A model generated the notes under the pieces. It ran no database searches and was not told where the DNA came from. It was given only the letters and a program-made list of their open reading frames with translations. From Pontederia crassipes (lineage: Eukaryota > Streptophyta > Magnoliopsida > Commelinales > Pontederiaceae), in NCBI GenBank assembly GCA_030549335.1, contig CM060193.1, positions 58,929,146 to 58,993,145 on the forward strand: a stretch of 64,000 nt of DNA. Reading direction: 5' to 3'. This document shows, piece after piece, positions 34,063 through 45,719 of this stretch. Each line of letters begins with the position of its first letter. Positions within the stretch are counted from its first letter, which is position 1. A program made the position numbers and the translations under genes.

Positions 34063-34433
34063 TCCTTGCTCTACGCGCGTGTCAGCGAGCTCATAGAGGG
34101 AGAAGACGCCCCTAGCTCGATCTACGCCGACGGCCTCGTCGAGGTTGAGGGGGATAGTGTTGATGGATCCAAAGGCAACGTTCAACCAATATTTTTTAAT
34201 TTATTAGTTTTAACTTTTAATATTAATTTTATTATTATTTAATTTTTTAATGTACCACTTAGATGCCATGTCGACCGAGAAACTAGGAAATGGTCGATTA
34301 CAAGTCAAAAGGGAAATTGGTGAAATACATTAAAAGATATAGGACAGACTGATTATAAAATGAAGTTGGAGGGTAGCGCTGAAAAATCATCAAAGTTTGT
34401 GGGCATTTAGAAAAAAATATCCATTATTTTCTA

Positions 34434-34967
34434 CCGTTACTAGTCAGCATTTACGCATGTATTAATTTTTATGGAGAAATATGCACTTAATTGAAGCATA
34501 AATGCATATTCCTTCTTTATTCTATTCATTTTGTCAAATGATGAAATGCACGTATTGTTTCGTAACACTTGAGTTAATGTAAAATTACATTAATTGTATT
34601 AGTCAATGATCAAATAATTAAGTACTAGTTGTGTCTCTTTTATTCTTATTAAATGTATTAAATTCACATTTTTCTTAGTTGAACTTATTGTACATATATA
34701 AATAAGATTTTTATGATATTTAGTTGTTAATTAAGCAATGCATATAGAGGTGTGCAAATTTATACAGAACTTTCCATCTTCATACTATACTAGGAAACAC
34801 CTTTGTGCTTCTCACAAATATTTATTATTCAACCCAATATTCATCATCATCATCATCATTATTATTATTATTATTATTTGCTTAGTGCTTAATATGTGTT
34901 ATTCTTAATTTTAAAATGAAATTTACAAAATTAAGGTCTCACTATACATATTAGTCATGGTTTTACT

Positions 34968-35025
<58 letters not shown>

Positions 35026-35399
35026 TTGTTAACTTTTTCAATAATAATACATAATAGTTATAGTTATGTTCTGTAATATTATAGATTACAAATATGGGGT
35101 CATGAAAATTTTAATAAGACCATTTATCTCTTTTTTTGAAAATGTGAAAATATATATTTTTGCCACTGAATAATAAGTAGAGAAAAATATCATATATAGA
35201 AAAATGAATAGGATAAGTAATAAAGATTATTAAATGGTGTGACTCCTTTATCCGCATGGCGTTAGACTGAAGTCACCCCCGCATCGCATGCCTAGCGATG
35301 ATAAATGATGCTCCCAAAAGAATTTTATATATTCACAGGAACTCAAATTCTCGACGCGAGGAGTCACACCCACTCCACCCCAACTTTGGTGGGTGACTC
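34434..35399. other. AT-rich spacer with microsatellites
   Basis: No gene is seen. (CAT)n passes into (ATT)n at 34842-34878. A (TA)n tract of about 54 bp lies at 34971-35024. A short GC-richer piece at 35240-35400 contains GGAGTCACACCCACTCCACC near the next LTR-like block. Confidence 0.7.
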
Positions 35400-38221
35400 T
35401 GTCACACCCCACCCTATAACTAAGTTTCAATTCCAACTATTACCTTCCTTAATTATATTTAGCAATTTTATAAATAAAATCAACAAAACCTCCTCCCTTA
35501 TTTTGTGTTATTTGCCAATACATACAAATGATGCATATATATATTCATCAAAGTTTAAATAAACAGTTATAAGATATCATTCACATATTATCATTATAAT
35601 TTTTTTTCCACTAACCACCCCGCATACAACACCACACAGGATCAAGTTTTATACAACCTTACAAAAAGTTTTCTCACAAACTTAATTACAACAACTAAGA
35701 CTACCTATTACATGCATGTTTCAAAAACAAAAGTGAAGGGGAAAATAAAAGTGAAAGAAAAATAGCAATGCTCCGGTGGTTCGATCTCTTCTATATGCTT
35801 TAAACCAAGCTTCGAGTCAACTCAACTCGAGAACTTACGAGTATCTGAAAAATTTAAAATGAGTACTGTGAGCAACAATCATTTGCTCAGTGAGTGAAAT
35901 AAAAGTACAACATAGGAGAACAATACGAGTGCATATAATATTTAAATAATCATATTTCTTTCATATGAGAAAAGATTTAAAGCATAACTACTATCACATA
36001 ATTTTCAAAATCATATAAACTTTTGCATAAATACAAAATATTCAAGATAACATCATATTCATAGTCAAACTCCACACATGTATCATTGCACATACTCATC
36101 ATGGGTCAATATGTATCCCTCTATGATTATGTGTCATACAATTAAGCAGAGCTTCATAATCAAGAGTATCAGATACGCAGAGCAAATCATGGGTCAATAC
36201 GTATCCCTTTATGATTGTGTGTCATACAGTTAAGTAGAGCTTCACAATCAAGAGTCTCAGATATGCAGAGCAAATCATGAGTCAATACGTATCCTAACCA
36301 TGATTGTGTGTCATCCAATCATGATTCTCAGATACGCAGAGCGATCATGGGTCAATACGTGCACGCAGAGCAACCCCCAAAGGGCAAAGACACCCGATAT
36401 ATGCCCCAAAGGTTTCACGTATATCGAATGCGGTCCCAAAAACCTTTTTCAAATAGCATGAATAATGAACACATGGAGTTTAAGAATATCAAAATACACA
36501 TGTCATAATCTCATATCATTATCAAGTAAAACTTATTTTCACTTCACAATCATTTTTTCCTGAAAATATTTTTGTATAAGATGTTACTCCATCTCATATG
36601 AAATCTTGGAAACATATCATAAATACTTTTCATAGCTCAAGATATGTTTCAATAATAACAATAATAAGCTTTGCTTGAGGTAATACCATAAATAAAAGAA
36701 TTAATATATAACATTTTGCTATGTTGTAAATTTACCCACTCACCTTGTAATTTATGTTTTCAAAGAGGTTTACTAGATTTTCCTCCTTTCACTTGTAGCT
36801 TGTTGGTTTCCTACAAGCAATGATGCTATTTCACTTTCCAATTACTAATAGTAACAATATGCAATGCATGAACCCTTGTTCACCTTAAAATGCATATAAT
36901 CCCCTCTAGTACTAATATCTAACTTCAAATATTTATATTCATAGACTATTTCACACTTGAAACATCTCAATCTTCCATAACTTAACTAGGTGTTGTCTTA
37001 GGATTCCAGACTGAGTGTGTGTCAATAAATAATTCATAACTTCTTTACCCTAAGTGCAAATCTCATGATTCTAGATAATTTAGAAACTAGACTTATTAAG
37101 GTTTCCAATCCACAAATATCATTAGCTAATTCGAAGTGATCAAGTCATAAAAATCAAGACAATCTGACCTAGAGTTTATGCTTTGACAGACTGTGTATCA
37201 CTGAATGATTAATTTATATCTTTAACAATTATTATCCATTTTACAAGATCCTAATTTTACTAGAATCTAGAATTCAGTAGTGTTTAAGCATAAAAATTGT
37301 AGAATTTAACTCCTTGTAGACCCTATAACAAAAATAGTTAATTGGGGTCGTGATCTGTCCATGTCCTGGAACCTGACAGAAAACTTGCTATGAAATAAAA
37401 AATTAATGTCTCCACATCTACGTATTCAAATTGGATGATTCCACTTCTCACCGAACTCTTGTGAAGTATACTTTAATATGTATAAATTTCAAACTATAAT
37501 TCGATTTACTCTAATCATACTCTAATCTACAAGGCGGACATGTCTCTGACTCGGGACAGAGTGAGCGACCTATGGTGCTTGGTTCATAACTTTCTCTACA
37601 AACGTCCTTTTTACATGATTCTTGTGGTCATGGAAAGCTAACATCTATAGGATGAAACTATTTAGAATTTATGAAGAACGACTTACGAAGATATGATCAT
37701 ATGAAATTGAAGGTTGATTTCGGATCCGCAGATTCACCCTAACCCAGCAAACCTGTCGAATTTCCTCAGGTTGTTCGGCAATGAATCTGATCTTGAAAAT
37801 TTTCAGCTTGCAGATAATACGAATAAATGATTTATATATTTTTTACAGAATTTTGACATGTCATATGACAGTTTGGAAAAATCATTTTCTAAGCAGTTGG
37901 TGAGCTGCCTGCTTCAGCTGCTTGAAACCTTATTGGTTGAAATGGAGGTCCAATCATATTATTTGTTAAAAGTTAGTGTTAAAATTCTAATTAATATTAG
38001 TTAATCATAATTAAATATATTTATTATAATATTTACAAATATTAAAATTAATTCCTAATAATATTATATAATTTCTTTATAACGTTTATCGATAATTTAA
38101 TTTTGATTATGCTTTAATCCAAAAGTTAATTGCTACACGCAATTATGACTATATAAGCATCTAAACTTACTTAAAATGCTAATTAAAAGTAAGATTATGT
38201 TAAAATAATATTTGTGGAACA
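35400..38221 (-). repeat. LTR-like block, probable gypsy solo LTR
   Basis: On the minus strand the block ends TAGGGTGGGGTGTGACA at 35400, a common end of plant gypsy LTRs. It includes a direct-repeat array at 36100-36362. No protein domain is seen in 2.8 kb. The other end is uncertain; TGTTCCACAAATA at 38221 is one candidate. No matching target duplication was found, so the assignment as a single LTR is tentative. Confidence 0.4.
36100..36362. repeat. 88-bp tandem repeat array
   Basis: Copies start CATGGGTCAATAYGTATCC at 36100, 36188, 36276 and, shortened, 36346. Each unit has ATGATTGTGTGTCATACA and AGCTTCACAATCAAGAG, ending TCAGATACGCAGAGC. Two full units are spaced exactly 88 bp, the next is 70 bp. 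Confidence 0.9.
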
Positions 38222-39131
38222 CGTCCGTGAGAGACTCTTTTATTTAGCCCCAGATTTCATACGTAGGATGGATATTAAATATAATTTAAAGTTATTTGAA
38301 GTCTTAATAACTCTTTGATAATGATTCAGGAATTAATTATAATAGTGATGAGATTAACCAATAATTAGATCAACACTTAAATATATTACTCCTCATTAAA
38401 TTATCGATAATATTATATTATTGTGTTTGATAGGTATTGATAATATAAATAATGGTTAAAATAATTAGACCAAATTTTCATAATATCTCAAAAAATTATT
38501 TTAAATTTTCATGACATAGTATTATAAATAAAGAAAGAAATTTGAAAAGTGTGTATAAATAAAATAAGATGAGACAAAAATAAGAGTTGTTTGTAAAAAA
38601 ATATTTCAAATAATAAAAAAATGGCATTAAATGATATTTATTTATGAATAAAATATTTAAAATAAAAAAATTGATTGAATGAATATTGTTATTAAAATGC
38701 ATGGTAAGCGATTGGTAATATGGAAAATCATCTCCTAGTCTGCTATCTAGATTATCCATTATGTAATAATTAATATTACTGGAGCAATTAAAATTATCGA
38801 TAATTATTCATAGTCAAACGAGATAATATGACGAGCTCTGAAAATTTTACATAAAATAATCGATAATCTATCATACTAAATGACCCTTAAGTGTGTGGAA
38901 GGAGAAATAAGACAACCTATTTATAAAACAATCATTTTGAAAGAAAACATAAATATTTGAGTGAAAATAAAGTTATAATGAATGTCTCTTTTTCATACAA
39001 TCTAAAACTTTAAGAAAGAGTTTTTGGTGATTTTATTTCTTCAACTTTAAAGATAAAGCAAAAATATTAAATCAAAAAGTATGATGAGAAGAGATTAGAG
39101 GAGAAGGAGATGAATAATATAAGACTTAATC

Positions 39132-39171
<40 letters not shown>
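38222..39171. other. AT-rich spacer with possible MITE remnant
   Basis: No gene is seen. ATTATCGATAAT-type words and GTTTGATAGGTATTGATAAT (38430) face CATAGTCAAACGAGATAAT (38810) in inverted orientation, suggesting an old miniature inverted-repeat element. A (TA)n tract occupies 39134-39171. Confidence 0.45.
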
Positions 39172-39175
<4 letters not shown>

Positions 39176-39426
39176 TGATGCTTCCCAAGCTCTCAACGGG
39201 CGACCACGACGTCAGGTGCCTCATCCCCTTCGCCTTCCGTAGTCGCTGCCGTTTGTATGATCTCCGACTCGTCGGGAGCGCCCTTGAAGGCGGATGTAGT
39301 ACGATGGCAGGCGGAATCGATGATGCGATGTGGCTGACGAAGATGATACGCTGGACATACCTCACTTTCCTGTCGAAGTCGCAGGGGTTGCCAGTATTTT
39401 CTTCCTTTCATTTCCATCGACGTAGC
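39172..39426. other. GC-rich unique sequence left of copia C2
   Basis: About 255 bp of host-like, GC-richer sequence with open frames on both strands. Together with 44539-44800 it is the pre-insertion locus split by copia C2. I could not recognise a product in either direction. It is probably a gene remnant. Confidence 0.5.
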
Positions 39427-39636
39427 TGATAGAATGATGAAATGTGTTCTCAAAGAAGGAATCAAGAAGATGCAGAGGAAGAACAAGAAAATGTAGTTTC
39501 ATTCAAAGAGCAAAATCAAATCACATTGTAAATGTTCACAGCTATTTATAGCTAGACAGTTATAACTGTCTTTGACATCATATGCTTACATGTAAAGAAC
39601 TAATCCTACGTGTAATGTCAACTTATATCTCCAACA
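39427..39636 (-). repeat. 3' LTR of copia C2
   Basis: 210 bp, TGATAGAATGATG to TATCTCCAACA in plus orientation. It differs from the 5' copy at only a handful of positions, pointing to a fairly young insertion. The minus-strand TATA box (TATAAATA) is at 39543-39550. Confidence 0.92.
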
Positions 39637-39739
39637 CCCCCTGTCAAGTTGATAGCTGTAAAAGCAGGAGCAAATAGATCAAACATCCCCATAGCTGTAA
39701 TAAATTTTTCATGTTGAGAAGAAACAAGACCTTTTGTCA

Positions 39740-40148
39740 AAACATCTGCTAATTGGTATTGATATAGGCTGGTTTTAGAATGTGTTTATCAACTTTCTCT
39801 TTGACAAAAAAACAATCAATATTGATATGTTTTGTTCTCTCGTGAAACATTGGATTAGTAGCAATTTGAATTGCTGAACTACTATCTGAAAGCAACTTCA
39901 CAGGAAATGAAGTTTCAACACCAAGCTCATTTAGAAGTGATAACATCCAAATTACCTCTACTTGGCTGAAGCCATACTTCTGTATTCTGCCTCAACTGAT
40001 GACCTCGACACAGTTTCTTGTTTCTTAACTTTCCACGACACCAAATTGCAGCCAAGTTTAACACAATATCCTGGATCTGTCCATTTTTAATATAATGAAC
40101 GATCCTCTTTGCAGCTTCATAATGTGAAACTTTGGGTGCATGCATGAA
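39740..40148 (-). pseudogene. C2 RNase H region
   Basis: The open frames carry [19 protein letters not shown], typical of the RT/RNase H border, and LLSDSSSAIQIATNPMFHER followed by TKHINIDCFFVKEKV, the conserved copia RNase H end (DN..A..IA.NP..H.RTKHI). The Asp of the first catalytic block is obscured by a frameshift near 39946-39990. It ends about 100 bp before the 3' LTR. Confidence 0.85.
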
Positions 40149-41299
40149 TTAGCTTAAAGTTTGAACAACAAAAGAAATGTTTGGTTGAGTCATTGTTAGA
40201 TATAATAATCTTCCAATAAGCCTTTGATAAATTGAAGGATCTTTGAGAAGTTCATCATCCTGATTGATATTGAATTCATCATCATAAGCTTTTGTTGTAA
40301 ACTTGACATTTACTTCAAGTGTAGTAACTACAGGCTTTGCTGAGGAGAATCCCAAATTTGAAATTAATTCAAGAGCAAACTTCCTTGGACTCAATACAAT
40401 ACCATGTTTGTTTCTTGCCACTTCAATGCCAAAAAAATATTTCATTTCACCAAGATCCTTGATTTTAAAATTTTCATGCAATACTGCCTTCAATTCTGCA
40501 ATTAAAGCCTTATCATTACCGGTAATAAGGATGTCATCTACATAAACTAACATTATTACCATTCTGGAACCAATTCTCTTTGTGAACATAGAATAATCTG
40601 ATTTGCTTTGAAGATATCCATTGTCAATTAAGGTAGAGGTCAATTTATGATTCCATTGTCTGCTGGCATGTTTTAACCCATATAAGGACTTTACTAGTCG
40701 ACAAACCATCCTTTTATGGGTGGAACCTTTAAAACCCTATGGTATCTCCATATAAACTTTCTCATTTAAATCTCTCTACAAAAAGGCATTACTAACATCC
40801 ATTTGATACAAAGGCCATGCATGAATAGCCGCTAATGTCAAAACAATTCTAACTGTGGTCATTTTAACTACTGGAACTCTGTATAGTCAATTCCTTCATC
40901 TTGACTATATCCTTTAGCTATTAATCTTGCCTTGAATTTATCAATTGACCCATCTACCATATGCTTAACTTTATATACCCACCTACAACCAATGGCTTTC
41001 TTCCCTGGTGGTAATTCAACCAAATTCCAAGTATGATTCTCCTCCAATGCCTGAATTTCATTTTGCATGGCAGCTATCCAGTTAGGATTTAACTTGGCCT
41101 CTTCATAAGACATAGGTTCTTTGATATCAGAAATGGATGCCAGAAAACATTGACAATTAGGTGATAAATGTCCATAAGCTACATAATTCAAAATAGAAAA
41201 CTTATAATTCTTGTTTACCTGATCTCCTTTGTGGGAAGAGGATGACATAGTAGATAAAGCATAATCTTTGTGCCATATAGGAGGTCCAGTTTGCCTCAT
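40149..41299 (-). pseudogene. C2 copia reverse transcriptase (RVT_2)
   Basis: The N-terminal half has WIAAMQNEIQALEENHTW, CRWVYKVKHMVDGSIDKFK and ARLIAKGYSQ EGIDYTE. The second half has VCRLVKSLYGLKHASRQW, MLVYVDDILITGND and FKIKDLGEMKYFFGIEVAR. The YVDD catalytic box is intact. Between 40709 and 40868 frames are broken by stops. The element therefore kept most of its RT sequence, though not as one frame. Confidence 0.92.
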
Positions 41300-41919
41300 T
41301 GATTTTCTAGTCTAAACAATAACAGGTGAAACAACGCTAGGATTAAGAGCTGAGGAAGAAGAAGGAATATCTAATGTGGATGAAAGACAAATAGGCATAG
41401 TGGAATCAGGACCAATAGGCACAGGTGAAGGAATAAGAGTTTTTAGAAGATGGAGAAGCAGAAGTAGATCTGTCATTGTTAAGAGAGATTTCTGAAATGG
41501 CTCTATTAACAGGACCATCATTAGAATTAACAATCATAGGAAGCAAAGAAACATCTGAAGTATGTGCATGACTTGGAGGAATAAAGAAAGGGTCATGATC
41601 ACGAAAAAAAATGAGAAGTATGCTGATCAGATGTAGAAGATGCAAAAGGAAAAACATATTCATTGAATCTAACATCTCTGTTGATGAATAACTTTTGAGT
41701 TACTAAACTCAAAAGTTTATAACCCTTTTGAGTGGAAGAATAGCCAAGAAAAATGGAAGGAATAGCTTGTGCTGCAAGTTTATCCTTGTTATCATTGGTA
41801 TTTGTGGCAAAACACTAACAACCAAATACTTTAATATGGCTATAATTTGGAATCTTATTGAAGAGTAGTTGATAAGGAGAAATGTCTTTCAAATATGGAT
41901 ATGGAATTCTGCTGATAAG
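41300..41919 (-). pseudogene. C2 integrase C-terminal and linker region
   Basis: Between integrase core and RT the frames are short and shifted. The piece near 41660-41820 corresponds to the copia integrase tail (C-FATNTNDNKDKLA, SSTQKGYKLLS, INRDVRFNEYVFPF), interrupted by frame changes. A Ser/Pro-rich linker follows. No intact domain is present. Confidence 0.65.
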
Positions 41920-42990
41920 TTATACTGCCATTTGAAAACACTCTCCCCAAAACTTCATTGGAATGTTGGATTGAAATTTCAAGGCCCTAGCAACATCAAG
42001 TAAGTGTCGATGTTTCCTTTCAGCAACTTTTTGTTGAGGGATATTAACGCAAGAGCTCTCATGTACAATCCCCATTGAGGCAAGAAAGGAATTGCACTGA
42101 TGGTTAAAAAATTTAGAGCCATTGTCTGAACGAATTGTTCTAACAACTGCTGAAAATTGATTCTTAACATATGCTAGAAATTGTTGAAGGCATAAAAAAG
42201 TCTCACTCTTGAATTTCAATAAGAAATTCATGCGTATCTGGTATAATAATCCACAATAGTCAAAAAAATATTTTGTTGTCATGTGTTGAAAATTTATAAG
42301 GCCCCCACAAATCCATATGCAATAATAAAAAAGGATATGCAGAGTATGTGGAAATGGCAATCTGGTTTGATTGGCAAGAGGACAAATTGAACAATCTGAA
42401 AATGAAATATCATTGTCAAAGGTACAGTTTAGCAAAGAAGATAAACGTTGGAGTTTAGAAATAGGTATATGGCCAAGTCTTTGATGCCATATATTACAAG
42501 AATCATGAACTGACGAGGAAACAAAGCAATGAGCTGGATTAAAAGAAGAACTATTTCCAACTGCTATCATTAGATGTGAAGAATCAATTGTTGCAACACC
42601 ATCATTCACTCCTGTTGTAGCCAAATATTGAAGGTAATATAATCCTTCTCTTCCTCTACCAATCTCCATCACCTTTCCACTGGAGGTCTCTCGTAAAACA
42701 CAAGAATTAGGCAAAAAATTGACTGAGCATTTCAATTCACTGCAAAGCTTGAAGATAGATAATAAATTGACTTTGAATTTTGGCACATATAAGATATCAT
42801 TCAGTCTTTTATGGGGAGCAATGAAACAACTCCCAGAATGAGTAACCTCAGATGAAGTGCCATCTGGTAACTTCACATATTGTCTAGAGGAAGACTCAAG
42901 GAAATTGATATTATGAAGTAAGTCAAGAGATGAACACATGTGACTGGTAGCACCAGTGTCCAATATCTAACTTTTATCATCTTGATCAGA
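41920..42990 (-). pseudogene. C2 protease, GAG-pre-integrase and integrase core
   Basis: Protease: LDTGATSHMCSSLDLL, with the catalytic DTGA intact, then FKVNLLSIFKLC. Pre-integrase zinc region: WHQRLGHIPISKLQRL and CSICPLANQTRLPF. Integrase core: the first Asp block (DLWGPYKFST) is reached through a frameshift near 42300, then IRSDNGSKF and QQKVAERKHRHLLDVARAL give the second Asp and the Glu. The long open frame of 347 residues is the best preserved part of C2. Confidence 0.92.
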
Positions 42991-44006
42991 TTTGAATGCT
43001 AAATTCAGAGTTATACCAGCCATGTTGACTTTCCCTTATGTGACATGTTATCAAGAGTAAAATTAGGAGTTGAAATTGAGGATCCTGCTTCAAAAGAAGT
43101 AGAAGGTCCTGAGAATATCTGGTTCCAGCATCAGGAGCAACATCTGAAACAATGTTAGCATTAGCAGTAGCAGGTGCAGGCTTCTTTTTGAATTTATACC
43201 CAGGAGGACATACAATTAACTTGTGACAATTCTTTCTTTCATGACCTTTCATACGACAGTGATCACAATATAAATTCCAGTTCCTTTTTTGTTTAAAACT
43301 TGTATTTGAAGAATAGTTGGCAACATTGGCAACAGAATCAAAAGGAATTGAAATTATCCCTGAACTAATTCCTCTTTGGCTTGGGATTAATAGAATAGGC
43401 CTGATTAAGTGAAGGTAATGAATGCATTAATAGAATCTGACTTCTGATTTGTAAAAAGCTATCATTTAAGCTCATGAGAAACCGATATAATTGCATGTCT
43501 CGATTAAACTGCAAATATCGTCTTGAACCTTCACAATTACAAGTGGGCATCTCCATTGTAATAGACATTTCATCTCAGAAAAATCTCAATTTAGTGAAAT
43601 ATGCTACAACTGACATGTTTTCTTCATACTGTGTAAATCCCTTTTAATAGCTGAAAAATCCTAGTTCCATGAGGCTTATTAAAACGTTCTTTAAGATCCA
43701 ACCAGACAGAAGCATCATTTGAAGAATATATAACACCACTCATCAATTCTTTAGAAACGGAATTCATAATCCATGATAAAACGATGGCATCTACCCTATC
43801 CCAAAGATCTTTCAAGTTATCGCTCACTGAATGACGATTGTAAGATCCATTTACAAAACCGAATTTATTCTTCCCAAGCAAAGCAATTCGCATGGCACGA
43901 CTCCATAATGAATAATTTTCAAGACCAATTATCTGAAGAACTTAAAAATAAAGGACGATGTGGATCAATGACGATCTGATTTCTAGTATCTGACTCTTGT
44001 GACATT
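42991..44006 (-). pseudogene. C2 gag with CCHC knuckle
   Basis: The start is the ATG at 44006 (MSQESDTRNQIVIDPH). After one frameshift near 43915 the frame reads WSRAMRIALLGKNKFGFVNG and DLWDRVDAIVLSWIMNSVS, the usual copia Gag core. Later CNCEGSRRYLQFNRDMQLYRF is followed by the knuckle CDHCRMKGHERKNC near 43250. It forms the particle and packages element RNA. A stop-rich piece lies at 43260-43400. Confidence 0.88.
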
Positions 44007-44244
44007 GTACACTATGTTCAGATAAGAAATAAGGATCCCTAAGTAAAGAACCCAAATCAGATTCAGAGGAATTCAGATGAAAAATTCAAGTGAAGATCCA
44101 GGCAAAACAAATCGATCACCCTAAATCATCTCGAAGAAGAACTCAATTCTCGATTGTTGAAAGGAAATGAAAAGCTTATCTGATGGAACTTTGTTATCTG
44201 ATTACTCTGCGATCAATCCAACTGCTATCCATGATCTCAACGCT

Positions 44245-44257
44245 AGCTCTGATATCA
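44245..44257 (-). other. primer binding site of copia C2
   Basis: The minus strand reads TGATATCAGAGC directly next to the LTR, one base different from the usual TGGTATCAGAGC. Confidence 0.8.
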
Positions 44258-44469
44258 TGATAGAATGATGAAACGTGTATTCTCACAGAAGGAATCAAGA
44301 AAATGCAGAGGAAGAACAAGAAAATGTAGTTTCATTCAAAGAGCAAAATCAAATCACACTGTAAATGTTCACAGCTATTTATAGCTGGACAGTTATAACT
44401 GTCTTTGACATCATATGCTTACATGTAAAGAACTAATCCTACGTGTAATGTCAACTTGTATCTCCAACA
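44258..44469 (-). repeat. 5' LTR of copia C2
   Basis: 212 bp, near-identical to 39427-39636. The promoter TATA box (TATAAATA, minus strand) lies at 44376-44383 and would drive the element leftward. The outer end is the CCAACA at 44469. Confidence 0.92.
44376..44383 (-). promoter_or_regulatory. TATA box of the C2 LTR promoter
   Basis: TATAAATA on the minus strand, preserved in both LTR copies (also 39543-39550), upstream of the likely R region. Confidence 0.55.
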
Positions 44470-44577
44470 GTACCAACTAAGAGATGCAGGATCCTAGCCA
44501 CTAAATCATACGTATAATGTCAACTTGTATCTCCAACAGTAGCCAACGAAGAGATGCGGGATCCTAGCCACTAAATC
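44440..44577. repeat. 69-bp tandem duplication over the LTR-host junction
   Basis: The last 30 bp of the LTR plus 39 bp of flank (44440-44508) are repeated at 44509-44577 with a few changes. Each copy runs from TACGTRTAATGTCAAC through CTCCAACAGTA to GGATCCTAGCCACTAAATC. The second copy keeps the target sequence GTAGC, the first has GTACC. Confidence 0.92.
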
Positions 44578-44800
44578 TGCATTGACCAAGTGCATTGAGC
44601 AAGTGTGAGCTCCCGACCGTGGTTCTGCGTAACCGCTCCGGAGTCCATGGTGGACTTCATCGCGAGCAATCTTGAGACAAACCAAGTGGAGGTGGTCTCG
44701 GTCGTCGCCAGTATGGAGGACAAGAAGCCATAGCTGTTCACCATTGCACCGAAAACGGATTCGTAAATTGCCCGGAGATAAGCGTGTACCATGCCGAGGC
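44578..44800. other. GC-rich unique sequence right of copia C2
   Basis: Continuation of the locus split by C2. A minus-strand open frame from 44792 to 44571 reads VHAYLRAIYESVFGAMVNSYG and ends at a stop just before the junction. I do not recognise it. It is probably part of a degraded host gene together with 39172-39426. Confidence 0.45.
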
Positions 44801-45719
44801 CAATAAACCGTGTTCTACTGCCATTTTTTTGTCTAATTTTTATTATATTTCCTTTCCATCTCCTTTGTCTATTATTTCTATTTCTGATTATTTCTTAGTC
44901 ATTGTTTTTTTTATGTTGACTACCTTAAACACACGTTTATTATTTTCCTTCTCTCTCTTGTATTTCTTTTATAACTTTTCTTCTTTAATTTTATACCTTA
45001 TTATTTTTCACACTTCGAACCGAAGGGTCGGGGTGTAGCTACTAGCTAAACAAAACATAACATGAAGATGAGGTAAGTACCTAACAGGTTGCTGGCTCAA
45101 TTTAGAGAAGACATCGTTTCCTCCTCTATTTGACTACATAAAAGTAAGGATACAAATTATCATTTGACGAGGGCTTTCGTCTTGGGTATTCCAATTAGTT
45201 AATTCGTATATAGATTAAATAGAAGGTATTCTCAACTCCTCTATTCTTTCATTTCTTTTCCTTCTGTTAACATTACTTTCTCTAATTTTTAAAATATTTT
45301 TAATTTTAATCCATGATTCTATCTCAACATGCCAAAAAGTGGACATTAATTCCAAATTTAGGCCAACTTAGTTTGCATATTTTTCACATATTTTAAGGAA
45401 AAATCCTTTCTACAAGATTTTTTCACTCCGTGTTTTTTAGTGGGAACACTAACATTACTACATTAGTACATTATTCTTGGGTCATGACTCTTTAAATTAT
45501 TTTAAACGCTTACCTGCTATCAATTAGTTAATGTCATTTACAAAACTCAAAAAAAGTACTACCGATTCTATTACTATTAATGAATATTTCTTTAAACAAA
45601 AATATGATCGAATATGATTATCAATTGATCGTATCAATTTAGTTTTAAAAAGATCCAAAAGCTTTGAGCATTGGCCCCTACAGATCTACCATATTCTCTC
45701 ATACCCTCTCTCTCTCTCA
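44801..45719. other. AT-rich spacer, no gene recognised
   Basis: T-rich sequence without supported genes or clear repeats. A CT microsatellite at 45700-45718 runs into the (TA)n tract at 45727-45752. Confidence 0.6.

Larger units (their letters stand above)
33271..34422. mobile_element. Mutator-like element, non-autonomous
   Basis: The ends form an inverted repeat of about 165 bp (33271-33440 against 34265-34422). Matching blocks include CAACTTTGGACAC with CAAACTTTGATGA, CCTTTTGACCTCTCATC with CCCTTTTGACTTGTAATC, and GGCATCTA near the inner end. Both ends are flanked by ATTATTTTCTA (33260-33270 and 34423-34433), an 11-bp direct duplication. Long TIRs with a 9-11 bp duplication are the mark of Mutator-like elements. 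There is no transposase; the interior holds TRIM pieces and a poly-C run. Confidence 0.8.
39427..44469 (-). mobile_element. Ty1/copia retrotransposon with two LTRs (C2)
   Basis: A 5,043-bp minus-strand element with near-identical 210/212-bp LTRs, Met-tRNA primer site, gag, protease, integrase, RT and RNase H in copia order, and a purine tract CAGGGGG at the 3' LTR. The target duplication is GTAGC (39422-39426); the matching right copy is at 44539-44543 because 69 bp at that junction are duplicated. Most domains are readable and the catalytic YVDD is intact, but frameshifts and stops occur in gag, integrase and RT. Confidence 0.92.

Noticed and set aside
35305-35562. Plus-strand frame of 85 residues
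   Set aside because: Crosses the edge of an LTR-like block; no domain; AT-rich end composition.
44571-44792. Minus-strand frame of 73 residues as a real host gene
   Set aside because: No recognisable family, ends at a transposon junction; kept only as unknown flanking sequence.
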